Assembly: GCF_025264665.1 (NCBI RefSeq) | Contig: NZ_CP073697.1 | Span: forward strand, 620,001-684,000 | DNA from: Edaphobacter flagellatus | Lineage (GTDB): Bacteria; Acidobacteriota; Terriglobia; Terriglobales; Acidobacteriaceae | Direction of reading: 5' to 3' | DNA length: 64,000 nt | In this document: positions 42,405-51,203 of the stretch, one piece after another | How positions within the stretch are numbered: position 1 is the first letter of the stretch | Layout: each line of letters starts with the position of its first letter | Made by a program: the position numbers and the translations under genes | The notes under the pieces: generated by a model | What the model saw: only the letters and a program-made list of their open reading frames with translations | What the model was told of the DNA's origin: nothing | Databases searched by the model: none

Positions 42405-43310
42405 ATGAACCGCAATCTGACACGACGTACCTTTCTGGCGAGCCTCAGCGCCGCAGCTGCTGCTTCCTCGCTGCCTTCATTTGCCGCACTGCGTAAGAGC
42501 CACATCCAGTTTGGCTATGCAGCCATCACCTGGGGCAACGAAGAGCGACAGGCGATCGATGATATCTCCGCCGTCGGCTATCGAGGTATCCAGCTGCGCG
42601 CCAATGCGCTCACCGACTTCAAGCCTGCCGAACTGAAAGACCTTCTGGCTCAGCACAAGCTGACCTTTGTTGCGCTCTCGAGCGGCGAAATTTCGCTCGA
42701 TGAGCCTGACGCGGACCAGATTGCAACGCATGTGGCTCATGCACAGTTTGTGAAAGACTCCGGTGGACGCTATCTCCAGATACTGGATAAGCTCACGTCG
42801 TATACGCGCTCCGTAACTCCCGATGAGTGCAAGCGACTGGGGAAGCTGCTCACGGAGCTTGGCAAGCGCACGGCCGATATCGGCATTCCGCTCGGCTATC
42901 ACAACCATCTCAACACACTGAGCCAGAAGCCTGAGAACCTCGACCTTATCCTTGAGAACGCCGATCCGAAGTATGTGAAGCTGGAGCTCGATACCGCGCA
43001 TGCGGTCGCCGGCGGCGGCGATCCGGTGCAGATGATTCGCAAGTATCATGACCGGCTTTTATTCATGCATCTGAAGGACGTTCGCGATATTCCCGCCGAC
43101 ACGCCAAAGGCGAGATATCCTTTTGAGTTTGTCGAGCTTGGACGCGGACGCGTGGATATTCCTGCGGTCTTCGCCGCACTCGATCAGGTCGCGTTCAGCG
43201 GTTGGGCTGTTGTGGAGCTCGATCGGGTTCCGGATAAGTCGCGCACGCCGAAGGAATCAGCAGCGATCAGCAAGACTTATCTGGAACAAAAGATCGGCGT
43301 CAAAGTTTAG
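42405..43310 (+). CDS. Tat-exported sugar phosphate isomerase/epimerase-like TIM-barrel protein (second)
   Basis: A 301-residue xylose-isomerase-like barrel with a clean Tat signal, NLTRRTFLASLSAAAAAS, within the first 25 residues. Barrel motifs are IQFGYAAITWGN, YRGIQLRANAL, IPLGYHNHLNTLSQ, YVKLELDTAHAVAGG and LLFMHLKDVRD, giving the Glu/Asp/His metal set of the family. The ATG at 42405 has AAGGAG nine bases upstream; an earlier ATG at 42396 touches the ribosome-binding site and is rejected. The protein is only distantly like the one at 38760, so the two probably act on different intermediates. The Gfo/Idh/MocA gene follows after 22 bp. Confidence 0.88.
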   Translation: MNRNLTRRTFLASLSAAAAASSLPSFAALRKSHIQFGYAAITWGNEERQAIDDISAVGYRGIQLRANALTDFKPAELKDLLAQHKLTFVALSSGEISLDEPDADQIATHVAHAQFVKDSGGRYLQILDKLTSYTRSVTPDECKRLGKLLTELGKRTADIGIPLGYHNHLNTLSQKPENLDLILENADPKYVKLELDTAHAVAGGGDPVQMIRKYHDRLLFMHLKDVRDIPADTPKARYPFEFVELGRGRVDIPAVFAALDQVAFSGWAVVELDRVPDKSRTPKESAAISKTYLEQKIGVKV

Positions 43311-43332
43311 CTCTTTCTTCATGGAGGTTTGT

Positions 43333-44328
43333 TTGCGCGTTGGAATCGTTGGAACCGGCGCTATCTCGGCGAAGCATGCGCTTGCTTATCGGAACATTGG
43401 TTTTAAGATCGCCGCCTGCACGAACCACACGGCGAGTAAAGGGCAGGCTTTTGCCGCGGAGCATGGAGCAGAGTATGTCGCAACGGTAGAAGAGTTGTGC
43501 CGTCATCCCAAGGTCGACTATGTCGATCTGTGTACATTTCCTGACTTTCGACTTCCTGTTGTGGAGCTTTGCGCCGCAAACGGAAAGCATTTGCTGGTGC
43601 AGAAGCCGATGGCGATCGACCTGGCGACGGCGCGGAAGATGATCTCCGTTGCAGCAGATGCCGGCATTCAACTTGGCGTTGTGAGTCAGCGCCGCTTCGA
43701 TGACTCAACGATCTTTTTGAAGCGCGCGATTCAGCAAGGAAGGCTGGGCCGCATTCTCGAAGCCGATGCTTATGTAAAGTGGTACCGCTCGGCCGAGTAT
43801 TACAGTCGCCCCATCAAGGGCAGCTGGACGGTCGAAGGCGGTGGCGCGCTGATCAACCAGGGAATTCACCAGGTTGACCTGCTTCTGTATCTGATCGGGC
43901 CGGTCGCTCGCGTCTCGGCCGAATGGCAACTTGGGTCTCTGCATCGGATTGAATCGGAGGACGTCGTGAATGCTCTGCTTCGTTACGAGAACGGCGCGAC
44001 GGGTGTGATCCAAGCTTCAACGGCAATCTGGCCCGGCTATCCGGAGCGCGTCGAGATTCATGGCACGAAAGGCACTGCGATTCTCACAGGCGACAGACTG
44101 ACGACGTGGGACGTGCAGGATGATGCAGGTGAATCTGCTCCAGTGGAGACGAAAAGCGCTTCGGGGGCTTCCGATCCGATGGCGATCTCAGTGGTTCCAT
44201 TTGAGCGGCAGTTTCTTGATTTCGCCGACGCATGTCTGAAAGGCAGAGCGCCGTTGTGCTCGGGCGAAGATGGATATCGTGCTCTGGACCTGGTGCTTCG
44301 TATCTATAACTCGTGCCGTGAGCATTAG
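43333..44328 (+). CDS. Gfo/Idh/MocA family oxidoreductase
   Basis: An NAD(P)-dependent sugar dehydrogenase-like protein of about 331 residues. The Rossmann motif RVGIVGTGAISAKHALAY opens the protein. The family EKP motif appears as VQKPMAID, with Gln for Glu. The substrate-domain region has GGALINQGIHQVDLLLYL, with the usual active-site His. The start is taken as the TTG at 43333, since GGAGG lies five bases upstream; an ATG at 43321 has no site. No signal peptide is present, unlike its neighbours, so it works in the cytosol. Family members oxidise sugars at C2 or C3 or reduce keto sugars; here it may process the imported product. The last gene of the operon; repeat copy B follows. Confidence 0.88.
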   Translation: MRVGIVGTGAISAKHALAYRNIGFKIAACTNHTASKGQAFAAEHGAEYVATVEELCRHPKVDYVDLCTFPDFRLPVVELCAANGKHLLVQKPMAIDLATARKMISVAADAGIQLGVVSQRRFDDSTIFLKRAIQQGRLGRILEADAYVKWYRSAEYYSRPIKGSWTVEGGGALINQGIHQVDLLLYLIGPVARVSAEWQLGSLHRIESEDVVNALLRYENGATGVIQASTAIWPGYPERVEIHGTKGTAILTGDRLTTWDVQDDAGESAPVETKSASGASDPMAISVVPFERQFLDFADACLKGRAPLCSGEDGYRALDLVLRIYNSCREH

Positions 44329-44345
44329 TGCGGGCAGAGACAGGC

Positions 44346-44670
44346 CCCCCTCCCCCCTCTGTTCGCAGCAAACTATTTACTTTCAGCAGTTTATGCGTTT
44401 TGCACAAGCTAAAATATTCCATCGAAACGGGTTAAGCCCAAAAATATAGAAACCAAAGGGTTTATTTCTACCTGTTCCGCCCAAACATAAAGCCCCGGGT
44501 AAATTGCCCGGAGCTTTATTGCTTCTGTATCTATAGTAGCGATTGGGGTGAAACTAATCGGCACTTTTGGCTGATTTATTTCGTGGCGATTTCTGGTTTT
44601 GTTTGTGCTGGTTAGAGAGGAATTTCCAGATCGGAGCAGAGATCAGGGGCTTGACAGGTTTTCCACGAGC
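44346..44670 (+). repeat. dispersed intergenic repeat, copy B (diverged)
   Basis: Starts 18 bases after the dehydrogenase stop with CCCCCCTCCCCCC. It continues through CGGGTTAAGCCC with AAAAATATAG, a hairpin at 44491-44515, ATCTATAGTAGCG, GAAACTAATCGGCACTTTTG and TGATTTATTT. It ends with GGGGCTTGACAGG then TTTTCC at 44648-44664. Block order is the same as in copies A and C, but about a fifth of positions differ and some spacers are longer. It fills most of the 397-bp gap to the convergent receptor gene; I see nothing else there. Confidence 0.75.
44491..44515 (+). terminator. hairpin in repeat copy B
   Basis: AGCCCCGGG pairs with CCCGGAGCT, one mismatch, with a 7-base loop, followed by TTATTGCTTC. 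It ends the sugar operon transcript on the plus strand. Confidence 0.7.
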
Positions 44671-44725
44671 GCAGAGGACCGCGACTTGATACAAGTCCTC
44701 TGCCTGTTCGTGGAGCGCTTCCTGG

Positions 44726-47700
44726 CTAAAACTCGTAGCGGGCGCCCAGCTGCATGATGCGGTTGCTTCCATTCGTCGATGAGATCACTCCCGCCGTGGC
44801 GGCAGTCCCGATCGTGGTGCTGGGGTAGCCGAAGACAGGATGGTTGAGGGTGTTGAAGGTCTCCCAACGGAACTGGAAGCGACCGAACTCACCCACCGAG
44901 AACGTCCTGCCGAGCGCCAAATTCATGGTGATGTTGTTTGGGCCTTCGAGGATGTTTCTGCCTGAGTTGCCGAAACCCGAGGTGGGAACGACGAAGCAAC
45001 TTGCATCGAACCAACGAGCGATCGTCCGGTTGGAGAGTGTTCCATTGCAGATGCGATTGGGGCGGGTAGCTTGTCCGAGGTCCTGTGTGCCGGAGACCTT
45101 GGGCGTGAATGGCTGGCCGCTATAGGCGAGGACGCTGCCGCTGGCCTGCCAGTCGCGCAGTGCGTAGAAGCGTGAGCGAGTGCGATAGACGGCAGTGCCG
45201 GTGAAGTTGTGACGGATATCAAAGTCGGACAAACCATATTCCGCCGTTGGGTTGTTGATGTCCTGGTTGCCGAAGTAGCCGCCCGCGCCAGCGTAGTTGA
45301 TACCGGATTGCGAGTCGAGCGATTTGGCATAGGTGTAGTTCACACGGAAGAAGAGGCCGTTGGCGAACCTTCTGCGCACGGTCGCCTGCAGCGAGTCGTA
45401 GTGCGAGGTTCCGTTGAAGTAGGCCATGGTGATGGCGGAGAAGTTCGGCAGAGGACGTGATGCGTTGACGTTGGCGATGCGCTCCTGGTTGTAGTCAAAT
45501 TCCTGACCGAGATGCGTTCCCTTCGATCCCGCGTAAGAGACCTCCAAAGCTGTCCCCTTCCCCAGCTCGCGCTCGATGGTGAGGTTGTAGCTTTGCATGT
45601 TGGCGGAGGGCGCGTTGGGATCGTAGCCATTGGGCGTAAGGATTCCCGAGAGCGAGCCTCCCGATGCCGGGAAGGGGTTAGTGGAGGAGATCAGGCTTGC
45701 CGGCGCGGTGGAGGTAGCAGCGACAGCAGAGTAGGTGGTCGTAGCGGAGAAAGGATATTGCCCGGCGAGATTGGTACGGATGAAGGTCAACCTCGAGCCC
45801 GTGTAGAAGACACCGTAGCCGCCGCGGATGACGGTCTTGTTGTCCTGGAATGGCCGCCAGGCAAAACCGAGACGCGGACCAAAGCGCATCTTGTTGGTGT
45901 TCACGAGTGCTTTGGAATATCCGGCATCGCTGGCGGAGATGTAGTAGTTGGTGAGTCCGGATTGCGCGAGAACAGCAGCGATGTTGGGCACGGTGGACGC
46001 ATTGGAATAAACGATTTTTCCTAGAGCGGGAACGAAGTTGGTGAGCTGTCCGTTTTCTTCGACGGGAAGTGTCTGCAGCTCATAGCGGAGACCGAGGTTG
46101 AGCGTGAGGCTCTGCGATACCTTGTAGTCGTCCTGCGCAAAGACGGAGTAGTTGGTATTGGAGAGATGGTTGTTGTTGCCTCCGGTCATGAGGACGCTGG
46201 TGGTCGGAAAGCCGGCAAGCATGTCGGCGAAGCCATTGGTCGAGTTGGATGCGGAACTGGTGAGCTTGCCGTTATAGGTGAACTGTCCGTTCTTACTGGT
46301 GTTAGTGGGCTGGAAGAGCTGGACGTAAAGGATGTCGCCACCGAATCGGAAATTATGCTTTCCTCTGTTCCAGCTGACGAGATCGCTGCCGTCGTAGCTG
46401 TTGACGACGTATGAGATGGGGTTGGAGGAGTTGTCGCCGAGGCTGGCATAGCTGGCAGGCTTGAAGGCTGGGAAGCCAAGCAGCGAGGGGATGGTCGTCG
46501 TGCCCTGGATGCCGAGCTGAAGCGCGTAGTTGGTGCCAGCGTCGTTCGCCTGCTGATTGGAGACGGTGCGCGTGCGGCCGAAGCGAAAGTCGTTAACAAG
46601 GTTCGGCGTCAGCACCTTGGTTTCGGAGATACCCATAAGCGTTGCATGCACCGATGTGCTTGCGCCGAAGTTGCCGAGAGGCGAGCCGGAGGTCGGATTG
46701 GTGGAGGAACTATAACGGCGCAGGAAGCGGACAGCGAGCTGATCATTCTGCCCGAGCTTCTGATCGATCTTCGCCAGGCCATTGTTCCAGTTGCTGGTGC
46801 TGTTGGTGTTGAGCGCGTAGTTCGGGCTGCCGGGAGGAACTACCAGGTTCGGCTGGGGGTAATACGCCAACAGTTTTTGTGCGACGGGATCGATGGTCTT
46901 CAACTGGCTTGGATTGGATGGATTGAGGCATCCGGTTGTGACAGAAGGAGGCGTACACTTGGCGGCGCTGTTTGGATTGTGCAGGTAGTACGGCGTGGGA
47001 AGGCCATTGACGATGGGTCCGGATTGGCTGAAGTCGCCGAGCCGTTCGCGGGCTGTGGGGACGAGGCTGGTGGCGTTTGTTCCTGTGGTGGAGCGCAGGC
47101 TCTCAAGATTGAGAATGAAGAAGGTTTTATCGTGGCCATCATAGAAATGCGGGATGATGACAGGACCGGAGATGCCTCCGCCGAACTGGTTTTTGCGGAG
47201 CTTGTTTTTGGGAACGGTGATGTTGGCGAAGTTGTACGACTGGGCGTCGAAGAGATCGTTGCGGAGGTATTCGAAGAGCAGGCCGTGGAACTGGTTGCCG
47301 CCACTCTTGGTGACCATGGTGACGACGCTGCCGGAGAGGCGTCCGTACTGAGCCGTGTAGCCGGAGGTTTCCATCTTGAACTCCTGCAGGGAGTCGAGGG
47401 GCGGGCTGATTTGCGAACCGGCGTCGCGGGGGTTCTCGTCGTTGATGCCGTCGACGTAGACGCCACTGGAGTCGGCACGTGAGCCGTTGGCGACGTAAGG
47501 TGCGCCCTTGGCGTTCTGCTCGGCTGGCTGGACACCGGCGACAGTGAAAGCGAGGTCGTTGAAGTCGCGGCCGTTGAGGGGGATTTCGGAGATTTCGACA
47601 GGAGTGATGACGTCGCCCTTGGAGGAGGTTTCGGTGTTGAGGAGGCCGACCTCAGAGGCGGAGACGCTGACGGTGTCGCTGGTGACGCCGATGCGAAGGC

Positions 47701-48019
47701 TGGCATCGAGGCGGGCGGTCTGCTCGGTGGCGAGACGGAGATTGCTCTCGGTGAGCTGGTTGAATCCAGCCATGGTGATTGTGACGTTGTAGATGCCAGG
47801 GTCGAGGTTGGTGACGGTGTATTGACCGTTGGCATCGGTCTTTGTGCTGCGGGTCTCGTTGGTGGCGGCGTTGGTGACAGTGATGGTAGCGCCGACGATA
47901 TTGGCCGATGTGGGATCGGTGACGCGTCCGACGAGAGTGGCGGTCGGAGCCTGGCCTCTTAGAACTCCGACGAATGCAACGAGCAAACCCAGCAGGGCGA
48001 TGCAGAACTTCATTTTCAT
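44726..48019 (-). CDS. TonB-dependent receptor, Oar-like with N-terminal carboxypeptidase-regulatory domain
   Basis: A 1097-residue outer-membrane transporter. Signal peptide about 1-23 (FCIALLGLLVAFVGVLRGQ); CarboxypepD_reg domain about 25-105 (LVGRVTDPTSANIVGATITV, TKTDANGQYTVTNLDPGIYN); plug with LNGRDFNDLAFTVAGV and YTAQYGRLSGSVVTMVTKSG; then a long barrel ending in RIMQLGARYEF with C-terminal Phe, as needed for outer-membrane assembly. I chose the ATG at 48019, since the 46 extra residues to 48157 have no homologous look and precede the signal peptide. It likely brings oligosaccharides or glycosides into the periplasm for the operon at 38.7-44.3 kb, with which it converges. Motif site 3 lies 145 bp upstream of its start. 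Confidence 0.93.
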   Translation of the reverse strand: MKMKFCIALLGLLVAFVGVLRGQAPTATLVGRVTDPTSANIVGATITVTNAATNETRSTKTDANGQYTVTNLDPGIYNVTITMAGFNQLTESNLRLATEQTARLDASLRIGVTSDTVSVSASEVGLLNTETSSKGDVITPVEISEIPLNGRDFNDLAFTVAGVQPAEQNAKGAPYVANGSRADSSGVYVDGINDENPRDAGSQISPPLDSLQEFKMETSGYTAQYGRLSGSVVTMVTKSGGNQFHGLLFEYLRNDLFDAQSYNFANITVPKNKLRKNQFGGGISGPVIIPHFYDGHDKTFFILNLESLRSTTGTNATSLVPTARERLGDFSQSGPIVNGLPTPYYLHNPNSAAKCTPPSVTTGCLNPSNPSQLKTIDPVAQKLLAYYPQPNLVVPPGSPNYALNTNSTSNWNNGLAKIDQKLGQNDQLAVRFLRRYSSSTNPTSGSPLGNFGASTSVHATLMGISETKVLTPNLVNDFRFGRTRTVSNQQANDAGTNYALQLGIQGTTTIPSLLGFPAFKPASYASLGDNSSNPISYVVNSYDGSDLVSWNRGKHNFRFGGDILYVQLFQPTNTSKNGQFTYNGKLTSSASNSTNGFADMLAGFPTTSVLMTGGNNNHLSNTNYSVFAQDDYKVSQSLTLNLGLRYELQTLPVEENGQLTNFVPALGKIVYSNASTVPNIAAVLAQSGLTNYYISASDAGYSKALVNTNKMRFGPRLGFAWRPFQDNKTVIRGGYGVFYTGSRLTFIRTNLAGQYPFSATTTYSAVAATSTAPASLISSTNPFPASGGSLSGILTPNGYDPNAPSANMQSYNLTIERELGKGTALEVSYAGSKGTHLGQEFDYNQERIANVNASRPLPNFSAITMAYFNGTSHYDSLQATVRRRFANGLFFRVNYTYAKSLDSQSGINYAGAGGYFGNQDINNPTAEYGLSDFDIRHNFTGTAVYRTRSRFYALRDWQASGSVLAYSGQPFTPKVSGTQDLGQATRPNRICNGTLSNRTIARWFDASCFVVPTSGFGNSGRNILEGPNNITMNLALGRTFSVGEFGRFQFRWETFNTLNHPVFGYPSTTIGTAATAGVISSTNGSNRIMQLGARYEF

Positions 48020-48411
48020 CTCGAACAATCCTTCCCCAAAATCACGACACGCATCGCCGCTTCTTCTGAGTTCTTGTCTGCCGGAACCATGGCTTTGCGT
48101 TTGGCGCGAAGGAAAATGGATGTCCGGCTGTGCTTGTGTTAAAGCGATGCCCCACAATGACCGGCAAGTTAATTCACCGTATAGCGATGCGAATGCCGTC
48201 TATCCTATTTATTTACAGATAGATGTGGTGCTCGATTTACGTAAAAAATAGCTTCTATACAGGAGCGCATCGTTTCGGCTTGTTGTGGCTGGGGCATCTT
48301 TATTGGTGGCAGTTGCTGGAACCCTCGGCGTGGGCGCGTCAACAACTGCCCCTTCGTAAAAAATGTGCTGCTTGTGACATCTTTCATCGGGTCATGTTCT
48401 AGACTGCCACC
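48020..48411. other. divergent intergenic region between the TonB receptor and DUF302 genes
   Basis: These 392 bases hold motif site 3 (48164-48179) and a 10-bp palindrome TTTACGTAAA (48236-48245), both placed for the receptor. The right part up to the DUF302 start shows no gene and no clear promoter boxes. Confidence 0.5.
48164..48179 (-). promoter_or_regulatory. shared motif CSGTKAATTAACTTGY, site 3
   Basis: On the minus strand CGGTGAATTAACTTGC follows directly after GCTATAC, 145 bp upstream of the TonB receptor start. It matches sites 1 and 2 at 14 or more of 16 positions. Confidence 0.6.
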
Positions 48412-48804
48412 ATGATCCCGACCGCAAATGGCCTGCTCACCAAACCCAGCCCGTACTCTGTTCCGGAAACCCTCGATCGCATCGAGGCTCTTCTGCATTC
48501 GAAAAACATCACGGTGTTTGCGCGGGTAGATCACAGTGGCGAGGCGGAAAAAGCAGGGCTGCATATGCCTCCAACGCAGGTGTTGATCTTTGGCAATCCG
48601 AAGGGCGGAACGCCGGTGATGCTTGCCAATCCGCTATCAGCCATCGATCTGCCGCTCAAGGTGCTTGCCTGGCAGGATGCCGACGGCAAGGTGTGGCTGA
48701 CATGGAATGACCCGCAATACCTGAAGGCACGCTATGCGCTTTCGGACGATGTCGTCGCTCCGCTCGCAGCGGCAACTACACTTGTAACGCAGCTATTTCA
48801 GTAA
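48412..48804 (+). CDS. DUF302 domain protein
   Basis: A 130-residue single-domain protein of the DUF302 family: YSVPETLDRIEALLHSKNIT, then VFARVDHSGEAEKAG, VLIFGNPKGGTPVM, and LPLKVLAWQDADGKVWLTW. The family has a small alpha/beta fold and no known enzymatic role; members occur alone or fused in stress-related proteins. It has no signal peptide. The ATG at 48412 lacks a good ribosome-binding site. The YdcF-like gene follows after 24 bp and may be cotranscribed. Confidence 0.88.
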   Translation: MIPTANGLLTKPSPYSVPETLDRIEALLHSKNITVFARVDHSGEAEKAGLHMPPTQVLIFGNPKGGTPVMLANPLSAIDLPLKVLAWQDADGKVWLTWNDPQYLKARYALSDDVVAPLAAATTLVTQLFQ

Positions 48805-48828
48805 AGCTATCCATCGAGCCTGATTCCT

Positions 48829-49476
48829 GTGAAACTCCTCCGACAGTTTTTATTCGCCGTCTTTATTCTTGTCTTCGCTGCCGCTCTTGTTATTTACGGC
48901 AACTACATTACGCTGCCTACGCACAATACAGCGGCCACCCATTTCGACGCGATCATCGTGCTGGGTACACCGTCGAAACCCGATGGCACGCCCTCGCCGG
49001 AGCAGCGCGAACGCGTGCTGGAAGGCGTGCGCGAGTACAAGGCCGGAATCGCTCCTCGTCTGATCATGACCGGCGGCGCCGCACATAATCATTTTGTGGA
49101 AGCCCATAGCATGGCTGTCTACGCCGCAGAACAGGGTGTTCCAGCGACAGACATCATCGAGGAGGGGCAGGCGCAGAACACGATTCAAAACATCTACTAC
49201 TCGGCTACGATCATGCATCAGCACGGCTGGTCATCCGCGGAGATCGTCAGTTCGCCCTATCATCTGGGACGAACAGCACTGATCATGAATGCGTTCAATA
49301 CGCGCCAGCCAGCACTTTCGATCGACTGGCGCACACATCCTTCGAATTGGCCACCGGAGTACGACATTCACCACAAAGTGGTGCTCTACTCTGTCGAAGC
49401 ATGGAGATGCCTGCAACTTCGCCTGCAGGGGTCGCGGTTTCTGCCAGTACCGGGAACCCCTGCAATAGCGCATTAA
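48829..49476 (+). CDS. YdcF/SanA-like DUF218 membrane protein
   Basis: A 215-residue protein with one N-terminal membrane helix at about 6-25 (FLFAVFILVFAAALVIYG) and a DUF218 domain with DAIIVLGTPSKPDG, RLIMTGGAAH, EAHSMAVYAAEQGVP, and IVSSPYHLGRTALI. Family members such as SanA act in envelope integrity, and their active site suggests a nucleotide- or sugar-related hydrolase or transferase. The start is a GTG at 48829, so the membrane helix comes first and the domain faces the periplasm. The beta-CASP gene converges and its stop lies 1 bp away. Confidence 0.88.
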   Translation: MKLLRQFLFAVFILVFAAALVIYGNYITLPTHNTAATHFDAIIVLGTPSKPDGTPSPEQRERVLEGVREYKAGIAPRLIMTGGAAHNHFVEAHSMAVYAAEQGVPATDIIEEGQAQNTIQNIYYSATIMHQHGWSSAEIVSSPYHLGRTALIMNAFNTRQPALSIDWRTHPSNWPPEYDIHHKVVLYSVEAWRCLQLRLQGSRFLPVPGTPAIAH

Positions 49477-49477
49477 T

Positions 49478-50941
49478 CTACGAGACTTCGAAACGGTCAC
49501 CGCGCTTCGGACAGAAGACCTCGAGCTTATAGCGATTCTCGATCTCCTCTTTCAGTGCCTGCTGCGCCAGCGGTTCGCCGTGGACCAGGAAGACTTTCTT
49601 CAGCGTCGGGACGACCGGAGCCATCCAATCGAGGAGCTCATGCTGATCGGCGTGGCCGCTCAGTTCGCCAATCGAATCCACCTCGGCACGCACGCGCATC
49701 GGTTCGCCGAAGATGTTGACCTCCGGTTGGCGTTCCACCAGCTTGCGACCGAGCGTGTTTGCCGCCTGATAGCCGGTCATCAGGATGAGGTTGCGCGGAT
49801 CGTCGATTCCGTTTTTCAGATGATGCAGAATCCTTCCCGCTTCGCACATGCCTGAGGCAGCCATCACCATAAATGGAACGTGTAGATCGTTCAGCGCCTT
49901 GCTCTCCTGCACTGTGCGCGTGTACTTCAACCGATCCCAGCTAAAGGGGTCACCACCAGCCTGATGGTTGAAGTCGGTAATCTCCTGATCCCAGTCTTCA
50001 GTGTGCTTGCGGAAGACCTCGGTAACGCTGGTGGCAAGCGGGCTGTCGACAAAGATGGGGATATCGGGAATGAGTTTTTCGTTGTGTAGTTCGTGCAACA
50101 GCATAACCAACTGCTGCGTGCGTTCCACGGCAAACGCAGGGACAATGAGGTGTCCGCCACGCGCCGCTACACGACGCACCAGCGCTGCCAGCTTCTGTTT
50201 TACGGGGCCGATCGGCTGATGGATACGGTTGCCGTAGGTGCTCTCCATGATCAGGTAATCGGCTGCGGGTGCAGTATCGGGATCCTGAATGATGGGAAGA
50301 TTTTTGCGGCCCACATCGCCTGAAAACAGCAGGCGCGTCTTCTGGCCGTTCTCTACGGCTTCGAGCAATACGCAGGACGAGCCAAGCATGTGTCCCGCAT
50401 TGAACGATGTCATGGTGAATCCGGCATCGGAAGTGGATCCGGTCAACAGCTTCGGGTCATGCAGCTTCACCGGCTGGAACTGACGAAGAACCTGCTCGGC
50501 ATCTTCCGTCGTGTAGAGCGGTTCCATCGGTGCAGCACCTTCCGGCGCGCCGATCATACGGCGCTTGCCGCGCCTGCGATTCATGAAGTCGGCATCACCT
50601 TCCTGGATATGCGCGCTGTCTTTCAGCATGGGGTCGCACAGGTCGATCGTCGATGGCGTGGTGAAGATGGGCCCACGATAACCCTGCTTGATGAGGAACG
50701 GAAGATTGCCGCTATGGTCGATGTGCGCATGCGAGAGCACTACAGCGTCCAATGCACCATCTCCCTGCCCGGCGATCTGAGGCGTTGGCAGCGCGAGGTG
50801 CGAGTTGATATCGAGCGCCTGTGTGCGACTGCCCTGAAACGTGCCGCAATCCAGCAGAATGTTTCGTCCTGCGCACTCCAGATGGTGCGACGATCCTGTA
50901 ACCGTCTGCGCAGCTCCCCAAAAGTGCAACCGAATCCCCAT
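49478..50941 (-). CDS. MBL-fold / beta-CASP ribonuclease-like protein
   Basis: A 487-residue metallo-beta-lactamase protein with a beta-CASP insert, like archaeal CPSF2-type and bacterial RNA-processing exonucleases. Motifs: LSHAHIDHSGNLP (metal site), FNAGHMLGSSC, FSGDVGRKNLPI, and MESTYGNRIH, which opens the beta-CASP part. GELSGHADQHELLDWM and VFLVHGEPLAQQALKEEI, with the RMMBL-type C-terminus, close it. It probably degrades or processes RNA with zinc. The chosen ATG at 50941 begins MGIRLHFWGAAQTVTGS, as usual for the group; 27 extra upstream residues are not homologous. It converges on the YdcF-like gene. Confidence 0.92.
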   Translation of the reverse strand: MGIRLHFWGAAQTVTGSSHHLECAGRNILLDCGTFQGSRTQALDINSHLALPTPQIAGQGDGALDAVVLSHAHIDHSGNLPFLIKQGYRGPIFTTPSTIDLCDPMLKDSAHIQEGDADFMNRRRGKRRMIGAPEGAAPMEPLYTTEDAEQVLRQFQPVKLHDPKLLTGSTSDAGFTMTSFNAGHMLGSSCVLLEAVENGQKTRLLFSGDVGRKNLPIIQDPDTAPAADYLIMESTYGNRIHQPIGPVKQKLAALVRRVAARGGHLIVPAFAVERTQQLVMLLHELHNEKLIPDIPIFVDSPLATSVTEVFRKHTEDWDQEITDFNHQAGGDPFSWDRLKYTRTVQESKALNDLHVPFMVMAASGMCEAGRILHHLKNGIDDPRNLILMTGYQAANTLGRKLVERQPEVNIFGEPMRVRAEVDSIGELSGHADQHELLDWMAPVVPTLKKVFLVHGEPLAQQALKEEIENRYKLEVFCPKRGDRFEVS

Positions 50942-51100
50942 GCAGCTCTTCCCTCCCAGCTCTCGCACAACGAGCGAGAGCACACAAGCAATGAAGATAT
51001 CTGGCGCGCCGCGCTTTGACAAATTTGTGCGGTAATTTCGATGTTGTCCTGAGCAAGCGTTGCATCTCGCTCCCTCGTCCCATACACTTGTTAAAGAAGT

Positions 51101-51177
<77 letters not shown>

Positions 51178-51203
51178 ACCATTTCTACCGAAGTCCCTTG
51201 CTC

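Noticed and set aside
46646..47482. 278-codon plus-strand frame
   Set aside because: Antisense to the TonB receptor; Gly/Val/Glu-rich shadow without domain features.
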